Assembly (NCBI RefSeq): GCF_000430725.1
Contig: NZ_AUMO01000031.1
Span: forward strand, 1 to 64,000
DNA from: Azohydromonas australica DSM 1124
GTDB lineage: Bacteria; Pseudomonadota; Gammaproteobacteria; Burkholderiales; Burkholderiaceae_C
Length of the DNA stretch: 64,000 bases
Direction: 5' to 3'
Made by a program: the position numbers and the translations under genes
Shown here: positions 27,035-35,522 of the stretch, in pieces
How the letters are laid out: the number at the start of each line of letters is the position of its first letter
Numbering within the stretch: the first letter of the stretch is position 1
Notes under the pieces: model-generated
What the model saw: the letters and a program-made list of their open reading frames with translations, nothing else
Told to the model about the DNA's origin: nothing
Databases searched by the model: none

Positions 27035-27216
27035 CGAAGTCTCCAGGGCTGTGCAGTGAGGCAGCCAGGGTACGCCGCCAGGCGCTTTTTCCACGCTCGC
27101 GTCGCATGTTTTCTTGCTCCCGGCGTGTCGCTAGCATCCGCTGCAGTGCGCCGGCGGCGGTTCCCTCATGAACCGACGCCGTGCCGGCTTGTCTTTCCCA
27201 CCGCGTAGGAGTTCTC

Positions 27217-28002
27217 ATGAACCACACGCTCGATCGACACAGCCTCCACCGTCCGCATTCCTCGGCCGCACCCGGCGTGCGAGCCATCGCGACGGACCGC
27301 CCTCTGCACTGGCTGCGCCAGGGCATGCAAGACGTGCTGCGCACGCCCGCGCCCAGCCTGGGCATGGGCGTGCTCATCGCCGCGGTCGGCATGCTGCTGA
27401 GCACTGCAGCCTGGAAAGCCACTTACATCGCGCCGGCGCTGCTGGGCGGCTTCCTGCTGGTGGGGCCCTTCCTGGCCATCGCGCTGTACGGGCTCGCGAG
27501 CCAGATGGAGGAGGGCGAGGCGCCGCACCTGCGCGACTCGCTGTTGGCCATCCGCGCCAATGCCGGCTCCATTGCGCTGTTCGGGCTGATGCTGGCGCTG
27601 ACCTACATCTTCTGGGAGCGCATGGCTGCGATCCTGTTCGCCTTCTATTACAGCGGCGAGGCCATCCACTTCTCGCAGCTCATGGCTGAAGTGCTCTCCG
27701 GCCAGTACCTTGGGCTGATGCTGGTCTTCCTGGGCGCCGGCGCGCTGCTGGCCGGCGCGGTGTTCGCGCTCGGCGTGGTCAGTGCGCCGATGCTGGTGGA
27801 CCGCCCGGTGGACGTGATCACCGCCGCGCTCACGAGCCTGCGCTGCTGCCTGCGCAACCCGCTGCCCATGCTGCTGTGGGCCGCGCTCATCGCGGGCCTG
27901 ACGCTGCTGGGCTTCGCGACGCTGATGCTGGGCATGATCTTCGTCTTCCCGCTGCTGGCGCATGCGAGCTGGCACGCCTACAGGGACATGGTCGAGGACT
28001 GA
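27217..28002 (+). CDS. DUF2189 membrane protein
   Basis: The 261-residue protein has a soluble N-terminus and about six hydrophobic segments (for example LGMGVLIAAVGMLLSTAAW, ALLGGFLLVGPFLAIALYGL, IALFGLMLALTYIFWERMAA, YLGLMLVFLGAGALLAGAVF, LLWAALIAGLTLLGFATLML). The GGFLLVGPFLAIALYGLAS and APMLVDRPVDVITAALTSL motifs mark DUF2189, inner-membrane proteins often found near respiratory genes. An AGGAG ribosome site precedes the ATG at 27217. It is divergent from hutF. Function is unknown. Confidence 0.85.
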   Translation: MNHTLDRHSLHRPHSSAAPGVRAIATDRPLHWLRQGMQDVLRTPAPSLGMGVLIAAVGMLLSTAAWKATYIAPALLGGFLLVGPFLAIALYGLASQMEEGEAPHLRDSLLAIRANAGSIALFGLMLALTYIFWERMAAILFAFYYSGEAIHFSQLMAEVLSGQYLGLMLVFLGAGALLAGAVFALGVVSAPMLVDRPVDVITAALTSLRCCLRNPLPMLLWAALIAGLTLLGFATLMLGMIFVFPLLAHASWHAYRDMVED

Positions 28003-28034
28003 CTCGCGCCTGCCGTGGCAAGGGGGTTGATGCC

Positions 28035-28058
28035 GCCGCCGGGATCAGTCCCGGCGGC
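28035..28058. terminator. Hairpin between convergent genes
   Basis: GCCGCCGGG and CCCGGCGGC form a perfect 9-bp stem with a 6-base loop, between the stop codons of the DUF2189 gene and the converging lipoprotein gene. There is no T-tract, so termination is possible in both directions but not certain. Confidence 0.4.
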
Positions 28059-28069
28059 CAACGCGCGGC

Positions 28070-29212
28070 CTACAGTTGCTGGCCCATGCAGCGCGCGTAG
28101 CTGGCCGGGCAGGCGGTTTCCAGGCCGCCCGAGGCGTTCGCCGGAAAATCCGGCGAACGAAACATGGCGAGCACCTTTTCCCACGGCCGATACGTCGTCT
28201 TCAGCACGCGTTGCCAAAGGATGTAATTGCTGTGCAGGCGGTTGCGCGCCAGGTCGTAGAGCTCGCGCGCTGGCGGTGGATCCCACGGGCCGCCCAGGGA
28301 TCTCGCGTAATAGCAATCCGCCTCCACCTGCATGCCCACCGGTACCCGGCCTCGGGCCTGCTCGATGAGCGGGTACACACGTGTGTCATGGTCCCTGTCG
28401 TCGAGAAATACATCCGGTCCGCCAATGCCGACGCCCTTGTCCAGCAGGTTCTGCGTCACTGCCGGCGTATACGTATAGGGAAAATTCACGTACTGGATCA
28501 CCACGGTCCGGGGAAAAGCCTGGCGTGCCGCAGCATCCACCCGCATCAGGTTGTCGTAAAACCCGGCCCGCTGGGCCTCGGGCATGGGAATCACCGGTTG
28601 GCCGAAAGCTGTCTCGTTGATGATCAGCATTTCGAACCACGGATTTCCATCGTAGCGCGCGGCCAGTACCTTGATGAGCTTGACCAGCCGGTAATAGGTA
28701 TTGTTGTCCCACAGCGTGATGTTGTCGCCGATCATGCCCTTGAATTTGGCCACCAGGAATACGCCACCGTCAAACCATGGCGTTCGCAGGTAATCCGGTG
28801 CCGCCACCCCGGCGCGGAAATTCTTGGTGGTCAGCAGCAAGCCGAAGCGCTTTTTATGGGCTGCGGCCTGCTCCAGATAGCGGTCGATGCGGCTGAAGTC
28901 ATACACATCTTTCTGCGGTTCCAGTTGGCGCCAGAAAACGCGCAGCACAGCGCCTTTGACAACCGGCACGTCCTGTATTTCGTCCAGGCCCGCGTGGAAT
29001 TCGCTGTCCTCCACGTCGGCGGCAAATCCCAGGTAATGGCCGGGGTTCCACTTGACGGTGCCCGTGGCGGCCTCGGGCTGGGTGCTTGGTAACAGCATGC
29101 TGGGGGTTTCGAGCCGGTTTTCGGTGCCGGCATCGCCGCCACCGCCACAGCCGGCCAGCAGCAGGACCTGCAAGGCGAGCAAAAGCCCCAGGACCATAAC
29201 GGATGGTTCCAT
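28070..29212 (-). CDS. TIM-barrel-like lipoprotein A (possible glycosidase)
   Basis: I do not recognise a named family. The 380-residue protein begins with a lipoprotein signal (lipobox LLLAGC, Cys22, followed by a Gly-rich tether). The body reads like a GH-A clan barrel: VKGAVLRVFWRQLEPQKDVYD (early strand), RFGLLLTTKNF, then MLIINETAFGQP with a candidate acid/base Glu200 on the fourth strand, and VGMQVEADCYY with a candidate nucleophile Glu297. It is clearly a paralogue of the divergent gene at 29773-31047 (shared WNPGHY, SRIDRYL, LRTP, FGQPV, LHSNYILWQR). Codon use and GC are lower than in flanking genes, suggesting transfer. Confidence 0.75.
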   Translation of the reverse strand: MEPSVMVLGLLLALQVLLLAGCGGGGDAGTENRLETPSMLLPSTQPEAATGTVKWNPGHYLGFAADVEDSEFHAGLDEIQDVPVVKGAVLRVFWRQLEPQKDVYDFSRIDRYLEQAAAHKKRFGLLLTTKNFRAGVAAPDYLRTPWFDGGVFLVAKFKGMIGDNITLWDNNTYYRLVKLIKVLAARYDGNPWFEMLIINETAFGQPVIPMPEAQRAGFYDNLMRVDAAARQAFPRTVVIQYVNFPYTYTPAVTQNLLDKGVGIGGPDVFLDDRDHDTRVYPLIEQARGRVPVGMQVEADCYYARSLGGPWDPPPARELYDLARNRLHSNYILWQRVLKTTYRPWEKVLAMFRSPDFPANASGGLETACPASYARCMGQQL

Positions 29213-29772
29213 GAAATGCTCCCATTGTTATGAAAATGACTGCGGTACGCCACGGGAACCCCAGCTGATAAAAAGTAGTGTGGTACCGGGTCGGCAGCAA
29301 GTTTCCAAGCTGCTGTTTCGTGATCAATATCAAATTTTCCAGAACTCCGTGTTGGGTCTGAAATTAGTATGGACTTACTGCGCTCACGGCGCCCGGCTGC
29401 CGCGGCATGCGTCATGGGTGTGCTTGAACGACCCGAATTCTCGTCTCCAGGCGACAGCCAAGCGGGTGCAGGAGGGCCGTGCGGCGGCGTTGGGGCGAGG
29501 GAGCCTACGGCACCCCGTCCACCGGCACTTGCGCGTGGGGTAGCGTGCGCAGCGCCTGGCGCAGCGGACCACCGACGATGCCTGCCAGGCCGTCCCGAAT
29601 ATTCAAACCTTGGAGTTTCAACGGCTGTCGTCCAAAGCGAAGCGGCCTGAATTTCAGCGAGCGCCTAACTGCCTTTTCGACGCAGGGTTTACGGCCTGTC
29701 GCGAACTGGAGTATTTTGCTGAAAAGGTGTCTCGGGTTCTTTGAGTTTGAGGGGGGCTCCGCCCAGCGCGCC
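29213..29772. other. Intergenic region between paralogous lipoproteins
   Basis: This 560-base gap separates the two divergent lipoprotein genes and must hold both promoters. It is the lowest-GC stretch outside the origin. The minus-strand frame at 29505-29640 reads GLAGIVGGPLRQALRTLPHA and then a stop, which looks like the C-terminal piece of a decayed gene, but I cannot name it. No terminator or repeat was recognised. Confidence 0.45.
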
Positions 29773-31047
29773 ATGAGCATTTTCAGTCGTCGCCTGATGT
29801 CAGGCCTGGTAATGGTCGTGGTCTTGTGGCTGGGGGGCTGTGGCGGCGGTGGAAATTCGGCCGGGTTGACGGCCGCGACCACGACGTCCATGGAATCCGG
29901 CCAAGCACAGAGCGGTGGGGAAACGCTTTTGACGGGTAAAGGGCCCGAGGCCTTTTCGCAGGTGCCGCTTCAAGCCTCGCCGCAAGCGCGCCAGCCCGTA
30001 GCGGAAACGGCGCAAGGCGTGGGAGCATCCGTGCCGGAACTCAGCCTTGCGCCGGGTGTCATGAAATGGAATCCCGGCCACTACGTGGTACTGGATTCCG
30101 AGACGAGGGAAGCCACCTTCGATACCACCTTGAACGAGATCCGTCCCTTGCCCGTGGTGAAAGGCATCGTGCTGCGCGCCTACTGGTCACAGTTGGAGTT
30201 GGAAAAAGGGGTGTACCGCTTTGGGCGTATCGACCGGTACCTGGCCAAGGCGGCAGCGCAGCACAAGCGCTTTTTCGTGCTGCTGAGCATTCGCGGATTC
30301 AGCGAGGGCAAGGTGGCGCCGGCATACCTGCGCACGCCTTACTACGGCGGCGGTGTCTACAAGTTCAAGAACCAGCGGGATACTTTCGGGGAAAACCTCG
30401 CGCTCTGGAACGAGCATGCGCGCAATCGCCTGATCGCACTGGTCCGCGAGCTGGCCCGGCACTACAACGCCAACCCGAATTTCGAAGGCGTGATCCTGGC
30501 GGAAACGGCCTTCGGGCAACCCGTGGACCCCATCACCGAGGAGCAGAAGGCCGGGTATTACGCGGGCCTGGCGCAGGTTGACACGGCAGCGCGCAAGGCA
30601 TTCTTGAATACCGTGGTGATCCAGTTCGTGAATTATCCCATCGGTTACACACCGGGTATCGTCGAGAACCTGCTGGACAAGGGCATAGGCTTGGGTTCAC
30701 CGGATGTCTACCTGGACGACCCCCAGCACGAGAAATTCATCTACCCGTTCAACGACCAGGCGCAGGGCCGGGTGCCCATCGGCATGCAGGTGGAGCACCA
30801 CTCCTACCGTTCGACCTACGTGGGCGGCCCCTTCGATCCACCGCCGGTTCACGATATCTACGTGTTTGCCAGGGACCGCCTGCACAGCAATTACGTCTTC
30901 TGGCAGCGTGACCTGCGCGAACCTTATTTCGCCTGGACCAAGGTACTGCGGATGTTCCGTTCCGCCGATTTTCCCGACTCGTCCTCGGGCGGGCTGAGCG
31001 CCCGGTGCCCCGCGAAATACGTGCGCTGCGTGAGGCAGGGGTCCTGA
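29773..31047 (+). CDS. TIM-barrel-like lipoprotein B (paralogue of A)
   Basis: The protein has 424 residues. The frame is open from 29479, but the ATG at 29773 starts a normal lipoprotein signal (MSIFSRRLMSGLVMVVVLWL, lipobox LGGC), so it is chosen. After a Ser/Thr/Gln-rich linker of about 80 residues, the domain follows paralogue A closely: WNPGHYVVLDSETREATF, VVKGIVLRAYWSQLELEKGVY, RIDRYLAKAAAQHKRFFVLL, VILAETAFGQPVDPITEE with the candidate acid/base Glu, and IGMQVEHHSYRSTYVGGPFD with the second Glu. It ends where the alkD remnant begins on the other strand. Secreted polysaccharide processing is a guess from the fold. Confidence 0.75.
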   Translation: MSIFSRRLMSGLVMVVVLWLGGCGGGGNSAGLTAATTTSMESGQAQSGGETLLTGKGPEAFSQVPLQASPQARQPVAETAQGVGASVPELSLAPGVMKWNPGHYVVLDSETREATFDTTLNEIRPLPVVKGIVLRAYWSQLELEKGVYRFGRIDRYLAKAAAQHKRFFVLLSIRGFSEGKVAPAYLRTPYYGGGVYKFKNQRDTFGENLALWNEHARNRLIALVRELARHYNANPNFEGVILAETAFGQPVDPITEEQKAGYYAGLAQVDTAARKAFLNTVVIQFVNYPIGYTPGIVENLLDKGIGLGSPDVYLDDPQHEKFIYPFNDQAQGRVPIGMQVEHHSYRSTYVGGPFDPPPVHDIYVFARDRLHSNYVFWQRDLREPYFAWTKVLRMFRSADFPDSSSGGLSARCPAKYVRCVRQGS

Positions 31048-31241
31048 ACCGGCGCTGGCCGCTCCAGCGCCGCCACCGCTTGGCGCCGCAGTGGCGCGCT
31101 CAGGCCCAGGAACGGGAGCTGGTCGCGCATGCAGGCGCGCATCTGCCACGCGGCCTGCGCGTCGGCCAGCGATTCCAAGGCCTGGCGGACCTGGGCGACG
31201 TGGTAGTCGGCTGACTGGAGCTGGGTGGTGGCACCGCTCAT
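31048..31241 (-). pseudogene. Truncated DNA alkylation repair gene (alkD-like)
   Basis: The frame starts at 31241 and reads QMRACMRDQLPFLGLSAPLR, matching the N-terminal region of AlkD-type DNA glycosylases (usual length about 230). Family similarity stops after about 62 residues, near 31050, exactly at the 3' end of lipoprotein gene B on the other strand; from there the frame is only antisense of that gene. The start codon overlaps the stop of the CarH-like gene (ATGA), so the two were once a coupled operon. The simplest reading is that arrival of the lipoprotein segment removed the rest of alkD. Confidence 0.65.
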
Positions 31242-32167
31242 GCCGAGCGCCACGCCTGCACTGCTTCCGGGATTTCTTCCAGCGCCGCCACCCGCAGCAC
31301 GCCCTCCAGGGCGCGGCGGCCCAGCGCGGGCGCGGCGCCGCCCACCCACAGCGCCACGCCGGCCGGCAGCAGCGTGCGCAGCTGCGCCAGGCTCGCCAGC
31401 ACCAGGTTGCGCTTCTGGCAGCCAGTGACGCTCAGCGCCACCACCTCGGCGTCCCAGGACGCGGTGGCGGCCACGATGTCGTCCAGCGGCACCTGCGTGC
31501 CCAGCGACATGCAGGCGCAGCCTTCCAGGCTCAGGACCGTCTGCGCCATCAGCAGCCCCAGGCCGTGCGGCTCGCCAGGCAGCGTGGCCAGCAGCACGCG
31601 CGGCCGGCCCGCATGCGCGGGCAGATTCCCCAGCGCCGCGTGCAGCGTGGCCTGAACGCATTCAGTGAACAGGTGCTCCTCGAAGATGCGCAGTTCGCCG
31701 TGCAGCCAAGCCTCGCCCACGCGCCGCGCCATCGGCGCCACCACCTCGATCACGAAGCCGCGCAGCCCATGGCGCGCCTGCGCCACCGCCAGCGCTTGGC
31801 GCAGTGCGGCGGCATCGTGGCTGCGCAGCAGCGCGATCAGCCCCTGGACCTCGTCGCTACCCTCCGCGGCCGGACCCGAAGGCGCTGCCGCCGTGGCCCC
31901 CGGCGCGCGCTGCGCCGGGCCCCCCGCGCCCAGCAACGTGCGCAGCTCGTCCATCGGGCAGGGCACCAGCCGCCCCGGCCGGTGGCCGGCGTCCATCAGG
32001 CGCCGGATCAGCCGCAGCTTCTCCACCTGCTCCGGCGCGTAGCTGCGCTCGCCCAGCGCGTCGCGCCGCGGCTGCGGAAAGCCGTAGCGGCGTTCCCACA
32101 TGCGCAGCGTGTCCTTGCTCAGGCCGGTGTCGCGCTCCACGTCGGCGATGGACAAAACGGTACTCAT
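31238..32167 (-). CDS. MerR-type regulator with B12-binding domain (CarH/LitR-like)
   Basis: The 309-residue protein has a MerR HTH (VLSIADVERDTGLSKDTLRM, then WERRYGFP and the second wing at residues 4-60), a Pro/Ala linker, and a cobalamin-binding C-terminal half. The CarH hallmarks are visible: W154 followed nine residues later by E164-H165 (the W-x9-EH adenosyl pocket) and the lower-ligand motif E-P-H-G-L-G with H201. Known CarH/LitR proteins hold adenosylcobalamin, repress in the dark and release DNA in light. The start at 32167 was chosen because the HTH begins at once; an upstream frame adds 21 unrelated residues. It is divergent from a fasciclin gene, with palindromes between. Confidence 0.88.
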   Translation of the reverse strand: MSTVLSIADVERDTGLSKDTLRMWERRYGFPQPRRDALGERSYAPEQVEKLRLIRRLMDAGHRPGRLVPCPMDELRTLLGAGGPAQRAPGATAAAPSGPAAEGSDEVQGLIALLRSHDAAALRQALAVAQARHGLRGFVIEVVAPMARRVGEAWLHGELRIFEEHLFTECVQATLHAALGNLPAHAGRPRVLLATLPGEPHGLGLLMAQTVLSLEGCACMSLGTQVPLDDIVAATASWDAEVVALSVTGCQKRNLVLASLAQLRTLLPAGVALWVGGAAPALGRRALEGVLRVAALEEIPEAVQAWRSA

Positions 32168-32175
32168 ACCCCTGA

Positions 32176-32188
32176 TTGTCCTGGACAA
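32176..32188. promoter_or_regulatory. Operator A for the CarH-like regulator
   Basis: TTGTCCTGGACAA is a perfect palindrome with the form TTGTC-N3-GACAA, 9 bases upstream of the regulator start codon. The same core recurs at 32238-32250, which supports binding by the adjacent MerR protein and autoregulation. Confidence 0.65.
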
Positions 32189-32230
32189 ATCTTGATGCGC
32201 ACCCCGGACATCGCCTAAGATGCCCAGCAA

Positions 32231-32258
32231 ACGATGTTTGTCTTAGACAAAACATCGT
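32231..32258. promoter_or_regulatory. Operator B, extended palindrome in the divergent promoter
   Basis: TTGTCTTAGACAA at 32238-32250 repeats the operator core, inside a longer near-perfect palindrome whose outer arms are ACGATG and CATCGT. A further half-site TTTGTCC follows at 32258-32264. The position, about 55 bases before the fasciclin start, suits control of that gene in a light- or B12-dependent way. Confidence 0.65.
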
Positions 32259-32308
32259 TTGTCCAAGCAGATGCAACCTTGCCTCTCTACACCGACCAGG
32301 AGATCGAC

Positions 32309-32764
32309 ATGAACAAACTGTTGTCCGCTGCCATCCTGACGCTGGGCCTGGCTTCCGCCGTCCAGGCGGCCGACATCGTGGACACCGCCGTGTCCGCAGG
32401 CACCTTCAACACGCTGGTGACGGCCGTGAAGCAGGCAGACCTGGTGGCCACGCTCAAGGGCAAGGGCCCCTTCACGGTGTTCGCGCCCAGCGACGAGGCC
32501 TTTGCCAAGGTGCCCAAGGAGCAGCTGGAGGCGCTGCTCAAGGACAAGGCCAAGCTCACCCAGGTGCTGACCTACCACGTGGTGCCGGGCAAGGTGATGG
32601 CCAGCGACGTGAAGGCGGGCAAGGTGCCCACGGTGCAGGGCGGGGCGCTGACGGTGTCCACGCAAGGTGGCGTCTCGGTGGACCAGGCCAAGGTGGTCAA
32701 GACCGACATCGTGGCCGACAACGGCGTGATCCACGTCATCGACCGGGTGCTGATGCCCCAGTGA
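32309..32764 (+). CDS. Secreted fasciclin-domain protein
   Basis: The 151-residue protein has a signal peptide ([20 protein letters not shown], cleavage before ADIVD) and one complete fasciclin (FAS1) domain. [20 protein letters not shown] is its first helix region, [17 protein letters not shown] is the H1 box, and [15 protein letters not shown] is the H2 box. Such single-domain proteins act in adhesion or matrix contacts, or as stress-induced periplasmic proteins. The ATG at 32309 follows GGAGAT. It is divergent from the CarH-like gene with shared operators, and ends in a clear terminator. Confidence 0.92.
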   Translation: MNKLLSAAILTLGLASAVQAADIVDTAVSAGTFNTLVTAVKQADLVATLKGKGPFTVFAPSDEAFAKVPKEQLEALLKDKAKLTQVLTYHVVPGKVMASDVKAGKVPTVQGGALTVSTQGGVSVDQAKVVKTDIVADNGVIHVIDRVLMPQ

Positions 32765-32808
32765 GCCTGCAACCGGCCCAGCGGGCCGGATTTCCTTCAG
32801 GCATGACG

Positions 32809-32839
32809 AAACCCGTGGCGCGACCCGCCACGGGTTTTT
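32809..32839 (+). terminator. Rho-independent terminator after the fasciclin gene
   Basis: AAACCCGTGGC (32809-32819) pairs with GCCACGGGTTT (32827-32837), followed by a run of T. Stem, short loop and T-tract are all present, 45 bases after the stop codon. Confidence 0.9.
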
Positions 32840-32946
32840 GCTTTTGAATTTCCGGATATTCATTTTGCCAGCACCGCGTGTCCGATTGAGATGAATCAAG
32901 CGCCCCCCGCGTTGACGGTTTGGTCACAATTCTGCTGTCATATCTT

Positions 32947-32961
32947 GGCCTAATTTAGGCC
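32947..32961. promoter_or_regulatory. Perfect 15-bp palindrome upstream of the PAS-REC gene
   Basis: GGCCTAATTTAGGCC is a perfect odd palindrome in a lower-GC 335-base gap between the fasciclin terminator and the PAS-REC gene. It may be an operator or a small hairpin in the leader. Nothing else was recognised in this gap. Confidence 0.4.
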
Positions 32962-33181
32962 GTTGTACTTGCCCATGGCTCAAGATACTACCGAAGCCAT
33001 GCCGGCCATCGCGAATCACCAAGCAGGTCGGCAGTGGATGGATACTGCCGATGGTGGATAAATTTGCCGGTCGATAATATCGTGCGGGTCTGAATACATG
33101 CGGCGCAGGCAGGCCTGCTCCAGGATTTCCGCGAATTTCACCAGCTCCGGCTGCCGGAGCGCCTGCCTGGAACACAAGCTC

Positions 33182-34183
33182 ATGAGCGACAAGCCTGAAG
33201 AAACGTTGCCACCGCTGGACCGGCACGCGGACCTTGAGCGAGACGTGCTGCCCGATGCGGAGCCCAGCCACAGGCAACTTTTCGAAGCCTCCAGGGACGC
33301 CTGCATCGTGCTTGACGCCGGGCAGGGCCGCCTCATCCGGGCCAATCCGGCCGCGCTGCAACTGCTGGGTCTGGCATCGCTGGGCGGACGCACGCTGTTC
33401 GATGTTTCTCCCGGGTTCCAGCCGGGCGGGCAGCCTTCCCGCGAGCTGGGCATGAATTTGTTCGAGAGAATCCTGGCCCAGGGTGTCGGAGTGTCCGGAT
33501 GGAGATTCGCGCAGCCGAATGGCCGTCATTTCGATGCCGAGATATGGTGGAGTTGTTTCGTGCCGGGAACCCAAATGCTTCTGCAGGCCACGGTACGCGA
33601 GCTCACGCCGCGCCAGGCAGGTGCGGCCCTATCCCTGAAATTCGCCAAGGCATTTGAGCCGAATTCCCTGGCTGCGGCGCCGGTCGATCCGCTGGCAATT
33701 CAGGCAGAGGCGGCCGGCGCGCGGCCTAGGGCTGCGCGGCATGAGTTCCATCCCGCGCTGGAGGCGGCTGCGGCGCTGCGCGCCCGGCATGCCGGCACCC
33801 GTGCGCTGGTGGTCGAGGACAACCGCGTCAACCGCGAGCTGGCGGTGGCGATGCTGGCCAGCGCGGGGCTGGCCGTGGACACGGCCGCCGATGGCTTGGA
33901 GGCGCTGGACAAGGCCCGCGCCGGCTGCTACGGGCTGGTGCTGATGGACGTGGCGATGCCGCGCATGGACGGCCTGGACGCGACCCGGGCGATCCGCGCG
34001 CTGCCGGGCTGGGGCGGCGTCCCGGTGCTGGCGCTGACGGCCAACGCCTTCAATGAAGAGCGCATGGCCTGCCTGGCCGCGGGCATGAACGCCGTGCTGT
34101 CCAAGCCGGCCGACCTCGGGCTGCTGTACCGGACGCTGCTGCAGTGGCTGGAAGGCCCTGCGCCGGCCGCGGCGGGGTGCTGA
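33182..34183 (+). CDS. PAS-REC protein lacking a histidine kinase core
   Basis: The 333-residue protein has an N-terminal PAS domain (FEASRDACIVLDAGQGRLIR, then ANPAALQLLGL, about residues 33-145) and a C-terminal receiver domain (about 207-325). The receiver motifs are ALVVEDNRVNRELAVAML, the phospho-acceptor in LVLMDVAMPRMDG, VPVLALTANAF and the lysine in AVLSKPAD. Receivers of this EDN/ALTAN type normally sit at the end of hybrid kinases. The HisKA and HATPase domains expected between PAS and REC are missing; a 60-residue linker takes their place. It may receive phosphate from another kinase, or be a shortened hybrid kinase. No output domain is seen. Confidence 0.85.
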   Translation: MSDKPEETLPPLDRHADLERDVLPDAEPSHRQLFEASRDACIVLDAGQGRLIRANPAALQLLGLASLGGRTLFDVSPGFQPGGQPSRELGMNLFERILAQGVGVSGWRFAQPNGRHFDAEIWWSCFVPGTQMLLQATVRELTPRQAGAALSLKFAKAFEPNSLAAAPVDPLAIQAEAAGARPRAARHEFHPALEAAAALRARHAGTRALVVEDNRVNRELAVAMLASAGLAVDTAADGLEALDKARAGCYGLVLMDVAMPRMDGLDATRAIRALPGWGGVPVLALTANAFNEERMACLAAGMNAVLSKPADLGLLYRTLLQWLEGPAPAAAGC

Positions 34184-34221
34184 GTCGCGGCCGGCGTGGG
34201 GCTCCGAAGTGACGGCCCGTC

Positions 34222-34671
34222 TCAGTTGAAGGTGTGCTCCCTCAGCTTCAGCCGGTTGCCGCTGCGTTCGAAAACGTGGGTGGCGAAGCCGCCCACTTTC
34301 TTCACCGTACCGTCGGTGCCCTTGGCCTCGGCGCTCCAGCGCGCGGAAGCCCAGACGAGCTGGCCGCTGCTGCCGCTGTCCAGCAACTCCAGGCGGTGGT
34401 TGGAGACGCCACTGCCGATGACGCCGGCAAAGAACTTCTCGATTTCCGCCGGCCCGGTGGCGGCCTCGTGCGTGGGTGGCAGCAAGCGAGCGTTGGCGAC
34501 GTAGGCCGTGGACAAGGCCTTGGCGTCATGCTGGTTGAAGGCGGCGTCCCATGCCGCATAGGCAGCCCTCACATCGGCCTGCGGGCCGCCCTTGGTGTCC
34601 GCAGCCAGTGCCGCGACCGGCACGAGAAGGGCCAGCGACAGTCCCACCAGGGTTGAACGAACCGGATGCAT
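34222..34671 (-). CDS. Exported NTF2-like (SgcJ/DUF4440-type) protein
   Basis: The 149-residue protein has a signal peptide (VRSTLVGLSLALLVPVAALA, cleaved before ADTKGG) and an NTF2-like fold with ADVRAAYAAWDAAFNQHDAK, the typical SnoaL/DUF4440 opening helix, and VIGSGVSNHRLELL. The role of exported members is unknown. A second ATG at 34683 in the same frame would add four residues. It converges on the PAS-REC gene with a 38-base gap. Confidence 0.75.
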   Translation of the reverse strand: MHPVRSTLVGLSLALLVPVAALAADTKGGPQADVRAAYAAWDAAFNQHDAKALSTAYVANARLLPPTHEAATGPAEIEKFFAGVIGSGVSNHRLELLDSGSSGQLVWASARWSAEAKGTDGTVKKVGGFATHVFERSGNRLKLREHTFN

Positions 34672-34769
34672 GGAAGCCTCCATGTCGTTGACAGGGACCA
34701 GAATTTTTCGCCGCCCGGTGAGCCGAGGCAACCGTGGGACCCTTGCGCCTTCATGCCGCGTGCGGGTTT

Positions 34770-35288
34770 TCAGGGCGGGCAGTGCAGCACCCCGCCCGGC
34801 GCGGTGCAGAAGCCGCGCGGGCCGATCAGGTTCGGGCCGGCGCGCGGCAGCCGCGTGCCGTCGCTGGCCCAGCAGCCCAGCGCGTCGCAGGTGGTGATGG
34901 ACACCGGCGGCGCGGCGCGAGGCAGCGGCACGGGAATGCCCGCGGGCGGGAGCGGCAGCGGGGCGGTCTGCGGCGTGACCGCCAGCGGCGGCACGCTCAG
35001 CGGCGGCGTTGCCAGCCGCCCGGGGTGGGCGGGCTGGTCGGCGCGGCCCTGCAGGCAGGCGCGGGCAGCCAGGTCGCGCGCGGCATTCAGGCGGGCCAGG
35101 GCGGCATGGTGCGCGGCCTCGTCGGCTTCCGGTTCCCTGGCGGGTGTGGTTGCAGCCGCCGCTGCCTCCTGCGCCTGCAAGGCCGCCAGGGCGCCGCGGC
35201 AGGGATCCGAGCGCAGGGCGTCCTCGTCCTGGGCCGGGGCGGCCTGGACGGCAAGCAGCAGGCACAAGCCCGGTAATGCACGGCGCAT
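34770..35288 (-). CDS. Exported proline/alanine-rich protein of unknown function
   Basis: The 172-residue protein has a signal peptide ([20 protein letters not shown]), a helical stretch rich in Ala, Glu and Arg, a Pro-rich middle ([19 protein letters not shown]), and a conserved-looking end [20 protein letters not shown]. The four cysteines at the two ends could form disulphides. I do not recognise the family. It overlaps no gene and starts divergently from the L,D-transpeptidase. Confidence 0.6.
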   Translation of the reverse strand: MRRALPGLCLLLAVQAAPAQDEDALRSDPCRGALAALQAQEAAAAATTPAREPEADEAAHHAALARLNAARDLAARACLQGRADQPAHPGRLATPPLSVPPLAVTPQTAPLPLPPAGIPVPLPRAAPPVSITTCDALGCWASDGTRLPRAGPNLIGPRGFCTAPGGVLHCPP

Positions 35289-35522
35289 GCGGCTTGGAGA
35301 CGGCGCATGCGCTCCGAGTTCGCCCGGGATTTCTCAGGGGCCGCCGGGCTCTGGGTGCAGGCGGCCCCGGCGTGCGTCGCGGCCGCGCGCGCGAACCCGG
35401 GGCCGCGCCGGCTCAGCGATTGCCTGTCCGCGCTGGTCCACAAGCCTCTGCGCCGCGGGCCCGGGCCGGCCGCCCGGTGTTCCGGCGGGCGAGGGCCTAT
35501 CCCGACAGCCGATCAGACACCC

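Noticed and set aside
28070..31047. Integrative element with attachment sites
   Set aside because: The segment has lower GC and broke alkD, but no integrase, direct repeat or tRNA end was found at its borders.
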